Notes under the pieces: model-generated
What the model was told of the DNA's origin: nothing
The model's input: only the letters and a program-made list of their open reading frames with translations
Databases searched by the model: none
Assembly: GCF_900205925.1 (NCBI RefSeq)
Contig: NZ_OAOD01000016.1
Coordinates: 1 to 64,000 of the forward strand
DNA length: 64,000 nucleotides
Origin: Clostridium peptidivorans
GTDB lineage: Bacteria; Bacillota; Clostridia; Clostridiales; Clostridiaceae
Reading direction: 5' to 3'
Part shown: one piece after another, positions 44,076 to 53,156 of the stretch
Layout: each line of letters opens with the position of its first letter
Numbering within the stretch: the stretch's first letter is position 1
Program-made: the position numbers and the translations under genes

Positions 44076-44550
44076 ATAGAATTACCTCCGCTTTTTACAA
44101 GTAATATAAAATCTTTTTATTGTTTATATGTTTTTATATCATCGTTTGTCTTACTTCTTGATAGGCTGCAGCCTACCATTATAGAAATTATAACACATTT
44201 CTACAACAATATGGAATATATTATGAAATTTTGTAATTTGTTATTATTACTATACTAGTTTTCAATTTACTATTATTTATATTTTAAAGCACTAATTCCT
44301 TAGCATCAACTATATTTAAACTAGTTAATACTAAGGAATCACCTAAAAACTTTATACCCTTTCTATATAAAGGCTTGTGCTACTGTTATACCCCATAGCC
44401 AGCAATCTAGATTTTAATTGCACCAAGCTTATTTAACTTCAGGCATTGCATTAAAGAAATGCTTCCATATTGACACTCAATAACTGGCAGTAATTTAATA
44501 ATTAAAATTCAATTGAACAAATTACTAATATCACAGTAAAAATATCCAAA
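44076..44550. other. Non-coding gap with hairpins
   Basis: It contains the 14-bp palindrome TAGGCTGCAGCCTA (44162-44175), a long-loop hairpin ATTCCTTAG/CTAAGGAAT (about 44296-44340), and a 69-base repeat listed separately. No coding frame was recognised. Confidence 0.5.
44438..44506. repeat. 69-base direct repeat flanking the AbgT gene, copy 1
   Basis: It begins CTTCAGGCATTGCATTAAAG and contains GCTTCCATATTGACACTCAA. Copy 2 at 46374-46442 differs at roughly half a dozen positions. Both copies are in the same orientation. Confidence 0.88.
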
Positions 44551-46113
44551 TTAAGGAATTGGTATATGAATTGGAGCATTTGGTCCTAAAGGTATGCCTG
44601 CAGAATACCATATTATTAAAAGTATAGACCATCCAAGTAAAAACAACATTGAATAAGGAAGCATCGTAGATATTAAAGTACCTATTCCTGCATCTTCATC
44701 ATACTTTTCAGCAAAGGTTACTATTAGAGCAAAGTATGCCATTAATGGTGTAATTATGTTTGTACAAGAATCTCCTACTCTAAATGTAGCTTGTGTAAAT
44801 TCTGGTGAAAATCCTATAGCCATAAACATTGGGACAAATACCGGTGCCATTATAGCCCATTTTGCTGAAGCTGATCCCATAAATAAATTTATAAAAGCTG
44901 TTAATATAGTAAATAATAAAACAAGTGGAATTCCTGTTAGCCCTGTAGAATTTAAGAACTTTGCACCTTTAGCTGCTAAAATTGTTCCTAAATTAGTTTT
45001 TCCAAAGTAAGCAACAAATTGTGAAGCAACAAATACCAATACAAGGTAACCACCCATTTTGCCCATAGATTTTCCAACAGAGTTAGCAACATCTTTATTA
45101 TTCTTTATCTTACCTGAAGCAATTCCATAAGCTACACCAGGTATAAAGAAGAATAAAGCTATTATTGGTACTATTCCATCCATAAATGGAGTATGTCCTA
45201 TAATTTCGTGTGTTTTAGGATCTCTTAGTATACCATTATATGGAACCACTAATGCAAGTAATACTATCATAAATATTGCAAAAGCTATTCCCGCTGACTT
45301 TAATCCCTTTTTCTCTTCTGCTGACAATTCAGTAGCATTTTCAGTTGGAGCTTTATCATATTTACCTAATCTAGGTTCCACAATTTTTTCAGTAACAAAA
45401 GTACCTATTGCAGTTATCAAAAATGTAGATGCTACCATAAAATAATAATTTGCAGTAGGAGCTACTTTATAACTGGCATCTATAAGTCTTGCGGCTTCTG
45501 TAGTTATTCCACCCAAAAGTGGGTCTGTAGTACCTATTAAGAGGTTTGCACTAAATCCACCAGATACCCCTGCAAATGCTGCAGCAAGTCCTGCAATTGG
45601 ATGCCTTCCAAAACCCAAAAATACTATAGCACCTAATGGAATCAAAACTACATATCCTGCATCTGAGGCTATATTAGACATAACACCAAGTAAAACAACA
45701 ATAACTGTAACAAGACTTTTAGGAGTACTCAGTACTGCTTTTCTAAGTACTGCTTGAATAAGACCTGTCTCTTCTGCTAAACCAACTCCTAGCATAGCAA
45801 CTAAAACTGTTCCTAATGGTGCAAAACTTGTAAAATTATTAACTGCACTGGTAAACATATATCTTATACCATCAGCAGTAAGCAAACTAACTGCTTTTAT
45901 ATCCGTAAGTTTAGTTCCCCCATTTGTTTTATCAACCATATTAAATTGTACACTTACACCTGCTCTAGCACATAAATCAGAAATAATAATTATTGCAAAA
46001 ATTAAAATAACAAATATTGCAGCTGGATGAGGTAGTTTATTCCCTACTCTTTCAACCCAATCTAAAAATCCTCCCTTTCTATCTACTTTTACTTTCTTGC
46101 TAGTTTCCCCCAT
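44551..46113 (-). CDS. AbgT-family transporter
   Basis: A 520-residue membrane protein of the AbgT family (p-aminobenzoyl-glutamate transporter), with about twelve helices and the motifs SDAGYVVLIPLGAIVFL and FTILTAFINLFMGSASAKW. Family members import p-aminobenzoyl-glutamate or export sulfonamide-like compounds. No abgA or abgB peptidase is nearby. It stands alone between two direct repeats. The ribosome site is AAAGGGG. Confidence 0.93.
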   Translation of the reverse strand: MGETSKKVKVDRKGGFLDWVERVGNKLPHPAAIFVILIFAIIIISDLCARAGVSVQFNMVDKTNGGTKLTDIKAVSLLTADGIRYMFTSAVNNFTSFAPLGTVLVAMLGVGLAEETGLIQAVLRKAVLSTPKSLVTVIVVLLGVMSNIASDAGYVVLIPLGAIVFLGFGRHPIAGLAAAFAGVSGGFSANLLIGTTDPLLGGITTEAARLIDASYKVAPTANYYFMVASTFLITAIGTFVTEKIVEPRLGKYDKAPTENATELSAEEKKGLKSAGIAFAIFMIVLLALVVPYNGILRDPKTHEIIGHTPFMDGIVPIIALFFFIPGVAYGIASGKIKNNKDVANSVGKSMGKMGGYLVLVFVASQFVAYFGKTNLGTILAAKGAKFLNSTGLTGIPLVLLFTILTAFINLFMGSASAKWAIMAPVFVPMFMAIGFSPEFTQATFRVGDSCTNIITPLMAYFALIVTFAEKYDEDAGIGTLISTMLPYSMLFLLGWSILLIIWYSAGIPLGPNAPIHIPIP

Positions 46114-46447
46114 TTTATAACCCCTTTCTTATAATATTGCTTTTGTTTTTAATGAACTACTTTTTGTGAATTTTATAATTCATTCATACATAGTTCACTA
46201 TTTTTGTAATTCACATACATTTTAATGATATTTTAACATATGAATGAAAGTATTTCAATAATTTTTAGAATTATGAATCTATTCTTGTTTTAATTTATAT
46301 ATAATTATATATATAAATTAATTTATTCATAATATAAGATAAATTTTAAAAATAAAAAAATAGTAGAGTCAATCTTCAGGTATTGCATTAAAGAAATGCT
46401 TCCATATTGACACTCAATAATTGGTAATAATTTAATAATGAAAAAAG
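46114..46447. other. Leader region of the AbgT gene
   Basis: It is very AT-rich, with TA-alternating tracts near 46295-46325 that may carry the promoter. No coding frame was seen. Repeat copy 2 lies at the far end. Confidence 0.5.
46374..46442. repeat. 69-base direct repeat flanking the AbgT gene, copy 2
   Basis: It begins CTTCAGGTATTGCATTAAAG and matches copy 1 at 44438 almost throughout. It lies immediately beyond the NAD operon terminator. Confidence 0.88.
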
Positions 46448-46502
46448 AAAACCTCCTTGTGATTAAATGGAAGTAATAAGCAACCATTTACAAGGAGGTT
46501 TT
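46448..46502 (-). terminator. Terminator of the NAD salvage operon
   Basis: AAAACCTCCTTGT (46448-46460) pairs with ACAAGGAGGTTTT (46490-46502), extended by ATTAAATGG/CCATTT, then TTTTCTTTTTTC on the minus strand. Confidence 0.88.
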
Positions 46503-46649
46503 ATAATTCTAATTTAATTCTTCTCATATTACTATTTATGTTTCTGTTTCTCACAATTATTATTCAAATAAACTTTTTAAAAGGAAGCATATTGCAAGTG
46601 CTTCCTTAATCTTATCCATCTAGAAAATAACTATTCAGCTTCTGGTTTT

Positions 46650-47384
46650 TTACACTCCCTCATACTTTGGCGGTAAACTCCTCTTGTGCTCACTATACTC
46701 ATGCTTCAGCCTAATTTTATCATCTACTTCCTTATCTCCGCAGCTTCCGTTTTCTATATACTCATTAATTTGTTCATAGGAAATACCCATCTTTTCTTCA
46801 TCAGATTTTCCGCTTAATCCATCACTAGGAGTTTTATACACCAATTCATAAGGTAATCCTAAGAAGTCTCCAATTGCTACAACTTCATCAGTAGTTAAGT
46901 TTCCTATAGGATTGAAGTCAAAAGCGCCGTCACCCCATTTTGTTGTATATCCCACAAAGGCTTCTGATTTATTTCCCGTGCCGCATACTCGATAGTTCAT
47001 GCTGGCTCCAATTGCATACAGGGTAGTCATTCTAAGTCTTGGAGGGATATTTATCTTAGCATCAATAGATAAAGTATTTTCTTCAATACCCTCTATCAAT
47101 CCATTGTACGCCTTTTCTATATTAACAATTTTATAGTTTATTCCAAGAATATTTACAACCCTTAAGCTGTCCTCTATATCCTTTTGCTCACCATTTGGCA
47201 TTAGCACTCCAAACACTCTTTCTTTTCCTAAAGCTTCAACTAATAGCTTAGCCGTTACAGTACTATCCTTTCCACCGCTAATTCCAATAACAGCACCCTT
47301 AGCTCCAGGCTGGTTTTTAAAGTATTCCCTGATCCAACTTATAATATTTTTACATTCCATATCTCTATTAAAATCTTTTCTCAT
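46650..47384 (-). CDS. nadE: NH3-dependent NAD+ synthetase
   Basis: A 244-residue enzyme of the short, ammonia-dependent NadE type. The P-loop GISGGKDSTVTAKLL lies near residue 33, with the conserved GTGNKSEAFVGYTTKWGDGA near 135. It amidates nicotinic acid adenine dinucleotide to NAD with ATP. It lacks a glutaminase domain. It is the last gene of the operon, 59 bases after the NAMPT-like gene. Confidence 0.95.
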   Translation of the reverse strand: MRKDFNRDMECKNIISWIREYFKNQPGAKGAVIGISGGKDSTVTAKLLVEALGKERVFGVLMPNGEQKDIEDSLRVVNILGINYKIVNIEKAYNGLIEGIEENTLSIDAKINIPPRLRMTTLYAIGASMNYRVCGTGNKSEAFVGYTTKWGDGAFDFNPIGNLTTDEVVAIGDFLGLPYELVYKTPSDGLSGKSDEEKMGISYEQINEYIENGSCGDKEVDDKIRLKHEYSEHKRSLPPKYEGV

Positions 47385-47443
47385 CTTTTTATGCCTCCCA
47401 TCAATATAGCAAAAATAATTTTATATCTTATATTAAACCATTA

Positions 47444-48913
47444 CTAAAAGCTTCCGTGAAGTCTGTTTCTTATTTCCGATAACGAATATTCTTTTATTAT
47501 TTCACCATCCTTAAATACAACTTCTAATAAATTATCCTTATATTCTGCTTGTTCTTTTATAGTTAATTCATCCTTATATAAAATGTCTTCTTCATTTTTA
47601 TACACATAACACATTCCCTTTTGTGACTTTTTAAAATTATATTTATCTGTCTTAGGAGCTTTGAAGATAAACTTTTCTTCCCCATCTATCACTGCATGAG
47701 TAGCCTTTAACGCAAATCCAAAGGTATCTCTAGTATTGTATTGATAGGTGTAGGAACCTATACCAAAGACACAGTTACTTACTGCAAAGCCCTTTTCCTC
47801 TAACCCCTTGCAAATTTCTTCGCATCTTTCCACCGTTATGCTGTCTCCATAAATTGTCCCTATCTTACTATTTAGAACCCTATACCCCTTTGAATTGATT
47901 TCTCCGCCAAATATATCCCACAGCAGCTCAACAGTTCCCTTATATTCTTCACTACCCTTTGCTGCATTCTTATCTCCGCAAATTATTTTTACTGGATCGC
48001 CACTATCCCCTCTAATAACAATTTTACCATCTCTTTTTAATATATCTTCTTTCAATCTTGGAAGTATATTTGTTATGACATTCCAATAATCATAGGTGTC
48101 AGATACTATACTCAAAACTCCACTTGGAAATACTTCAGTGATCAATCTCTTGTAAGCTGCAAACTCATCTTCACCGTAGCTGCACATTACACTGTGTTCT
48201 GTAGAAGGAGTTCCTAGTCCAACTAATTCCTCTTCTACATTGCAATTATAATATTCTTCTAAATAGCTAATTGCAGGTATTGTTGCCGTTCCCAAAAACG
48301 AAAGCAGATGTGCTGCACCACTAAGTTCTGCACTTTCTAAGGAGCTAAAACCTCTCATACTAAAATCTCCACAAGCTTTTCTTACATCGCCCTTTTCTAC
48401 AGTAAGATTAAAATACTTTTCTATTATTTCTCTGTACCTATAGCCAATAGTGGCACTGGTCATTGGCTGCCATATATTACAGCTCATAAAGGTTTCTAAA
48501 TAATTTACAAGCCATGCAAAATCTTTATGGGTATTGGTAATTTCAATCATTGGAGTTTTAATATTTACCCTTAAGCCCTCTGCTGCAGCTTTAATTTGTA
48601 TTGGCAAATATCCTAAATCATGCAAAGCTTCAATGTGATTTGTGTCCGCTGCTTTATCTCCCATGGTTTTAGAAATAATTCTTTTATACTCAGAAACCAC
48701 AGCTTCCTTATCCCTTTGGAAGAAGTTCTCGTTAAAATACTGAATTAAATACTTCTTTATAAAAGGCTGAAGGCCAAACATAACAACCTTATCCATATTT
48801 TCTTTTCGAGACATTCTAGGAGTCCAATAGCTTACTAATTTAGTCATTCCCTTTGCATAACACATGTGATGAATTGTTTTATAAAAATCTGTGAGTAAAA
48901 ATGGGTTTATCAT
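47444..48913 (-). CDS. nadV: NAMPT-like nicotinamide phosphoribosyltransferase (NadV type)
   Basis: About 489 residues of the NAMPT family, the normal length. Signatures include IWQPMTSATIGYRYREI, GDFSMRGFSSLESAELSGA (the Asp marks nicotinamide preference in NAMPT) and VIRGDSGDPVKI. It would make NMN from nicotinamide and PRPP. The ATG at 48913 is better spaced from GGGGG than the one at 48919. It sits next to a PRPP-synthetase-like gene and a nicotinamidase gene. Phage Namat enzymes (NARP1 pathway) belong to the same family, so an ADP-ribosyl pyrophosphate substrate is possible. Confidence 0.9.
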   Translation of the reverse strand: MINPFLLTDFYKTIHHMCYAKGMTKLVSYWTPRMSRKENMDKVVMFGLQPFIKKYLIQYFNENFFQRDKEAVVSEYKRIISKTMGDKAADTNHIEALHDLGYLPIQIKAAAEGLRVNIKTPMIEITNTHKDFAWLVNYLETFMSCNIWQPMTSATIGYRYREIIEKYFNLTVEKGDVRKACGDFSMRGFSSLESAELSGAAHLLSFLGTATIPAISYLEEYYNCNVEEELVGLGTPSTEHSVMCSYGEDEFAAYKRLITEVFPSGVLSIVSDTYDYWNVITNILPRLKEDILKRDGKIVIRGDSGDPVKIICGDKNAAKGSEEYKGTVELLWDIFGGEINSKGYRVLNSKIGTIYGDSITVERCEEICKGLEEKGFAVSNCVFGIGSYTYQYNTRDTFGFALKATHAVIDGEEKFIFKAPKTDKYNFKKSQKGMCYVYKNEEDILYKDELTIKEQAEYKDNLLEVVFKDGEIIKEYSLSEIRNRLHGSF

Positions 48914-48915
48914 TA

Positions 48916-49464
48916 TCATTTCCCCCTATTAATTACTTTTACCTGTAAACCTTCCATTACATCTAATGTCTTTTCATGCAGTGCATCATCAAAGCTGGTG
49001 CAAAGACTTGCATCCACTATGATATCAGCATTTCTGTATTGAGTTTGAAATAGTACTGCATTGCTAATTACGCATATATTTGTAACAACTCCAACTATCT
49101 CAATTTCTTCAATATCCTCTCCTAATTCACTGGCTAATTTAATCATATCCTTTGGAGATATTCCAAAGCCTTCTTTTTCATAATGCAGTGTATTTTCTAA
49201 ATTTGAAAAATCATTTATTTTTCCATAGAGCTTATGACCATTGGTATCTTTGATGCAGTGTACCACTGGTAAATTTCTACCTTCTCTAGTTTGTAAATAT
49301 TCTTCACAGTGGGTATCATAGGTGAAGACTACCTTATCCCCATTTTTTAAATACTTATTAACCTTATCATAAATGCCCTGTTCTAATGTTTTTGCTTTCT
49401 CAAACCCAAGCGTTCCATCTACAAAGTCCCTTTGATAGTCAATAACTACTAATAGTTTCTTCAT
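48916..49464 (-). CDS. pncA: Nicotinamidase-like cysteine hydrolase
   Basis: About 182 residues of the isochorismatase-like family. The catalytic triad is visible as Asp in IDYQRDFVDG, Lys in HYEKEGFG, and Cys in VGVVTNICVISNA. It would deamidate nicotinamide to nicotinic acid. The start at 49464 (MKKLLVVIDY) follows AGGGGG. The operon gives the nicotinamide assignment; the family alone is broader. Confidence 0.88.
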   Translation of the reverse strand: MKKLLVVIDYQRDFVDGTLGFEKAKTLEQGIYDKVNKYLKNGDKVVFTYDTHCEEYLQTREGRNLPVVHCIKDTNGHKLYGKINDFSNLENTLHYEKEGFGISPKDMIKLASELGEDIEEIEIVGVVTNICVISNAVLFQTQYRNADIIVDASLCTSFDDALHEKTLDVMEGLQVKVINRGK

Positions 49465-49477
49465 AATAAATTCCCCC

Positions 49478-50275
49478 TTAAATTTTATACACCCTAATTT
49501 TTTCATGATCCTTACTTAAAATACTATTGGTTGTATATATGCCTGTTATTAAATCACCCTTTAATAAATCCCCTTCAAAAACTGTATTTTCACAATGAGT
49601 AACTACCAGGTATATTTCCCCTGCTCCCATTTCCTTTAGTTTGGAAGCTGTCAGCACAAAAGTACCTCCCTTTGAACATAAATCATCCACAATAATTGCC
49701 TTAAAATTTTTACTTTCCACTTCCCCATTAATCTGCAGCTTTTTTATAAATCCTGTTTTAAAGTCCCTCTCTTTATTTGCAGTTAAAATCTTGGCATATT
49801 TTATTTCCTTCCCATATCTCTTTGCTGCGCCTGCATCTGGATAAACTAAATATACTGTATCTTTTCCGCTGTTTAATTCCTTTAAGAGCTCTTCAGTTAA
49901 AGTTTTGGACATATTTATTACCTTAACTCTATCTAGTAATGCTGTGGATACATCTGAATGGGGCTCATAAATTGTTACACTTTCAAAGTTTAAGCTGTTA
50001 ATTAGCCTGCATAAATGCTTTAGTGTAAAAATCATTATTCCTTCAGTCCTGTCCATTCTGCTGTAAGGCATATAGGGAAGTACTAAATTACATTTTATTT
50101 TTAACTCATCTAAATGACCCTTCAAAAATATTAAATGAGTTATATCCTCATCATTTTCAAAATTAACTTTGATTTCATTATTATCATTTCTTAGCTTTAA
50201 ATTTTCACTATGAATTAAAGCTTCACCATTTGGGAACTTCTTAACTTCTATCCTCTCACCATTAAAACAGATCAT
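49478..50275 (-). CDS. PRPP-synthetase-like phosphoribosyltransferase fold protein
   Basis: A 265-residue protein of the ribose-phosphate pyrophosphokinase family, shorter than housekeeping Prs (about 315). The ATP-site stretch LPYMPYSRMDR lies near 87 and the ribose-phosphate loop IIVDDLCSKGGTF near 190. It would supply PRPP for the phosphoribosyltransferase encoded downstream. Phage Adps enzymes, which pyrophosphorylate ADP-ribose, come from this same family, so the substrate is not certain. Start with GAGGAGG. Confidence 0.85.
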   Translation of the reverse strand: MICFNGERIEVKKFPNGEALIHSENLKLRNDNNEIKVNFENDEDITHLIFLKGHLDELKIKCNLVLPYMPYSRMDRTEGIMIFTLKHLCRLINSLNFESVTIYEPHSDVSTALLDRVKVINMSKTLTEELLKELNSGKDTVYLVYPDAGAAKRYGKEIKYAKILTANKERDFKTGFIKKLQINGEVESKNFKAIIVDDLCSKGGTFVLTASKLKEMGAGEIYLVVTHCENTVFEGDLLKGDLITGIYTTNSILSKDHEKIRVYKI

Positions 50276-50293
50276 TTTATATCCTCCTCATTT

Positions 50294-51184
50294 TTAAAAA
50301 TTATGCTCCCAATTTTCATTAAACTTAAATACCTTAGCTGGTCTAAAGGGTTTACCCTCAATTTTTTCATCTGTCTCTATAATCATTTCTCCCATTTTTC
50401 TTCTGAAGTTTAAAATTTCTCTTCCCATTATTGCTTCATAGACATTTTGTAGTTCCTTTACAGTAAACACTCTTGGTAAAAGATTAAAGGCAATTGGCGT
50501 ATACTCTACTTTATTTCTCAATCTATCTATTCCATAATCTAATATATTGTAGTGATCAAAAGCCAACTCCTCTGTAGAGTTATCCAGTAACTTATATATT
50601 GTTTCCTTTCTCCTAAAAATATTTCTTTCGATTTTCTCTGTTACTTCATAATTAATTTCTACTCTTTCATCAACGGATTTAAGAGATAAGAGATGTTTAT
50701 TTTCTACATATTGTTCATGTTTTTCAGAACTAATAAGAGTTTTATCTATCCAAAACCATTCACTTTTATTTTCTGAATCTGCTTCTTTAAATCTTATAGT
50801 GCTCTTTTCTACTAAAGCCATATTTCCTACACTAATAACTCTTGTTCTTTTATCTCTATGAACATCTCCAAAGGTATAGAGCTGCTCAGTATAAACATTA
50901 TCTATCCCTGTCTTCTCCTTAAGCTTTCTCTTAGAACCATCCTCTAAACTTTCTTTTATATCAACGAAGCCTCCTGGAAGGGCCCACTTATCTATATAAG
51001 GATAATCATTTCTTTTAACTAAAAGAACCTGCATTCCTTTTTTAGGCACCTTTCGAAGATTGTCTTCTTCCTTATCATCGGTTGTGAATATTATCATATC
51101 ATTTGTAACACTTGGTCTCTTATAATCATCCTCATTGTAATTTCTTAAGAATTCCTCTTCTTTATCTATAAAATGTTTATCCAA
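50294..51184 (-). CDS. nrtR: NrtR-type NUDIX-domain transcriptional regulator
   Basis: A 296-residue protein. Residues about 25-165 are a NUDIX domain whose catalytic box is degraded (GGFVDIKESLEDGSKRKLKE has Lys where REuxEE glutamates should be). Residues about 190-296 form the NrtR winged helix (LRNKVEYTPIAFNLLPRVFT, LQNVYEAIMGREILNFRRKM). NrtR proteins sense ADP-ribose or related NAD metabolites and repress NAD genes. It heads the NAD operon, directly behind a 21-bp palindrome, so it probably autoregulates. Confidence 0.92.
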   Translation of the reverse strand: MDKHFIDKEEEFLRNYNEDDYKRPSVTNDMIIFTTDDKEEDNLRKVPKKGMQVLLVKRNDYPYIDKWALPGGFVDIKESLEDGSKRKLKEKTGIDNVYTEQLYTFGDVHRDKRTRVISVGNMALVEKSTIRFKEADSENKSEWFWIDKTLISSEKHEQYVENKHLLSLKSVDERVEINYEVTEKIERNIFRRKETIYKLLDNSTEELAFDHYNILDYGIDRLRNKVEYTPIAFNLLPRVFTVKELQNVYEAIMGREILNFRRKMGEMIIETDEKIEGKPFRPAKVFKFNENWEHNF

Positions 51185-51214
51185 GATATCCCCTCTTTAC
51201 TTATTATATTATAG

Positions 51215-51235
51215 ATAATATCAATTTGATACTAT
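51215..51235. promoter_or_regulatory. Candidate NrtR operator
   Basis: A 21-bp palindrome with core TATCAATTTGATA (51219-51231) and outer ATA/TAT arms, ending about 30 bases before the nrtR start. Its size, symmetry and position fit an NrtR box overlapping the operon promoter. Confidence 0.65.
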
Positions 51236-51420
51236 GTATTTATAATATAATCTATTCCACTATATGTCAATATACATTTAAAACTTTCTTATAATTTAAT
51301 TTTTCTATATGACTAATTGTATTATTATGAAACTTTACAAACTTATACAGTATAATAAAATAAATGAACAGATGAATTTAAAAATCAAATCTATGTAAAG
51401 TACCTACTATTCAAATAATT
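51236..51420. other. Gap upstream of the NAD operon
   Basis: AT-rich non-coding sequence. It contains a TTATACAGTATAA palindrome at 51343-51355. No gene was seen. Confidence 0.45.
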
Positions 51421-51520
51421 TCTTAAGATACCGTATTATTCAGAAATAGATTTTATGGTATCTTTGTTTTGCGATTGATTTACAAGATGCGGCTTACAGC
51501 GTTGTATTAAATTATCATGA
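51421..51520. repeat. Palindrome-bearing direct repeat upstream of the ECF sigma gene
   Basis: GATACCGTATTATTCAGAAA to ATGGTATC forms an inverted repeat, followed by TTGCGATTGATTTACAAGAT. A homologous copy lies at 52924-53096 on the far side of the sigma/anti-sigma pair, so about 100 bases flank the module. Confidence 0.75.
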
Positions 51521-51662
51521 AAATAAAGTTAGTTTTACATATTATAAAAAATTTAAATTTAAATGAAAATTAAATGAACCATTTGGTAGATTTATGCATC
51601 TAATTAGTGTAAGGCAAAAAAGTAGCGCTACAATTTGCAAAGAAAGAAAGGTAGGAAGTCAA

Positions 51663-52145
51663 TTGAATAAAGATGAATTTGTAGATAAAGTTCTCGAGGT
51701 TGAATCTACTTTATACCGTGTATCTAAATCAATTTTGATGCATGATGAAGATTGTGAGGATGCAGTTCAGGGGGCAATTTTAAAAGCTTATGATAAATTA
51801 GGTACACTAAAGAAAGAACAATATTTTAAAACATGGCTTGTTAGAATCCTTATAAATGAATGTTATAATTTGAAGCGTAAAGATTGCTCAACGGTACCTT
51901 ATGAAGAATACTTTGAGCTTGTCAAAGCTGATGATAAAGAGGATTATAGAGAATTATATTTAGCTATTCAGAAATTGCCAGAGCGTATTCGTATTACAAT
52001 TGTTCTTCATTATGTAGAGGGATATTCGGTAGAAGAAATTAAACAGATTTTAAAAATACCTGCAGGAACTGTAAAAAGTAGATTAGCAAAAGGACGAAAA
52101 CTATTAAAAATGAAGCTAGAGCATATGGAGGCAATGTATGGATAA
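51663..52145 (+). CDS. ECF-type RNA polymerase sigma factor
   Basis: About 160 residues of the sigma-70/ECF family, with region 2 (HDEDCEDAVQGAILKAYDKL) and region 4 (HYVEGYSVEEIKQILKIPAG). The TTG at 51663 follows AGGTAGGA; an upstream ATG adds 23 residues that are not family-like. It overlaps the next gene, a membrane anti-sigma candidate, by eight bases. It probably responds to an envelope signal. Confidence 0.93.
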   Translation: MNKDEFVDKVLEVESTLYRVSKSILMHDEDCEDAVQGAILKAYDKLGTLKKEQYFKTWLVRILINECYNLKRKDCSTVPYEEYFELVKADDKEDYRELYLAIQKLPERIRITIVLHYVEGYSVEEIKQILKIPAGTVKSRLAKGRKLLKMKLEHMEAMYG

Positions 52146-52908
52146 TTATAATTGGAATAATACCTTTCCAGATACCCCAAAAAGTTTTAAAAATAAGGTA
52201 AGTGCAACATTAAACAGCTTACCAGATCAAAAGGAGACTGATGAAATGGAAAACATAAAAATAAATAAAAAGGGATCATTTAAGAAAAGAGTTATAATTG
52301 CACTAGTAGCCACTATGGCAATAGGAACAACTGTATTTGCTGCAGGAAAAATATTCTCTATAACTTCACACGGAAGTAACATACCAACTTATACTAATAT
52401 ACCTACAGTAGAACAAGTAAAGAAGGATCTTGGATTTAATCCTAAATTAGTTAAGGAATTCAATAACGGATATACCTTTGCAAATGGATATACTACAAAT
52501 GATGAAGGGTTTGATGTGAAAGGTAATTCTGTAGCAAAAACAAAAACACTTGATTTTACTTATAAAAAAGGGAATTATGAATTAAGCCTTTCTATGGAAA
52601 ATGGAAGGTTGGGTGAAAACTCAAAAAAAGCGACTGTTGTTAATACTTATAACGGTATAGATTTATATTATCATTCATATGCTAACAAGCTTGTGCCAGG
52701 AGATTATAAATTGACAGAACAAGATAAGAAGGATCAATCGTCTGGTAAATATGTATTTAGCTTTGGATCTGACAAGGAAGAAATCTCTAAAGTCCAATAT
52801 TTAAATTGGATGCAAGATGGAATTAACTATTCTTTCTTAGCAATTGATTGTGACATATCACAAGATGAATTAGTTAAAATGGCAAAGCAGGTTATCGATA
52901 CTAAATAA
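52138..52908 (+). CDS. Membrane anti-sigma factor candidate (DUF4179/DUF4367-like)
   Basis: A 256-residue protein. A cytoplasmic N-terminal part (1-50) is followed by one membrane helix (about 51-70) and an extracytoplasmic C-terminal domain that ends like DUF4367 (FLAIDCDISQDELVKMAKQV). It is translationally coupled to the sigma factor gene, as anti-sigma genes are. The N-terminus lacks a clear zinc-binding HxxxCxxC motif. The role is inferred from layout. Confidence 0.82.
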   Translation: MDNYNWNNTFPDTPKSFKNKVSATLNSLPDQKETDEMENIKINKKGSFKKRVIIALVATMAIGTTVFAAGKIFSITSHGSNIPTYTNIPTVEQVKKDLGFNPKLVKEFNNGYTFANGYTTNDEGFDVKGNSVAKTKTLDFTYKKGNYELSLSMENGRLGENSKKATVVNTYNGIDLYYHSYANKLVPGDYKLTEQDKKDQSSGKYVFSFGSDKEEISKVQYLNWMQDGINYSFLAIDCDISQDELVKMAKQVIDTK

Positions 52909-52923
52909 AAAAATAAATAATTT

Positions 52924-53096
52924 ACTTAAATACCGTATTATTCAGAAATGAACTGCCCCCTGTTAAGGTAGACAGATTAAAAAATAAAAATTTTTTAATC
53001 TGTCTACCTTAAGGGGAGCATATCAAAATGAGTTTTACGGTATTTTTACGTCGCAATACAAAGATTATGTTTAAGCATTGTAAATTTACGATAGAT
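52924..53096. repeat. Second copy of the ECF-flanking repeat, interrupted by a MITE
   Basis: TACCGTATTATTCAGAAA matches the copy at 51429. After removal of the 77-base insert the palindrome ATACCGTA/TACGGTAT is restored. It continues into GTCGCAATACAAAGATTATG, related to the sequence after copy 1. Confidence 0.75.
52949..53025. mobile_element. 77-bp IS3-type MITE
   Basis: It begins TGAACTGCCCCCTG and ends GGGGAGCATATCA, with a near-perfect inner inverted repeat (TTAAGGTAGACAGATTAAAA with its complement around a 3-base centre). It is flanked by a 3-base AAA duplication (52946-52948, 53026-53028). TG...CA ends with CCCC motifs are typical of IS3-family elements. It has no coding capacity. Confidence 0.78.
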
Positions 53097-53156
53097 AAAC
53101 TTTCTTCTTAAAAGACGAACTAAGGGACCTCATTTTAGAGTTCCATTTTAAAAAAA

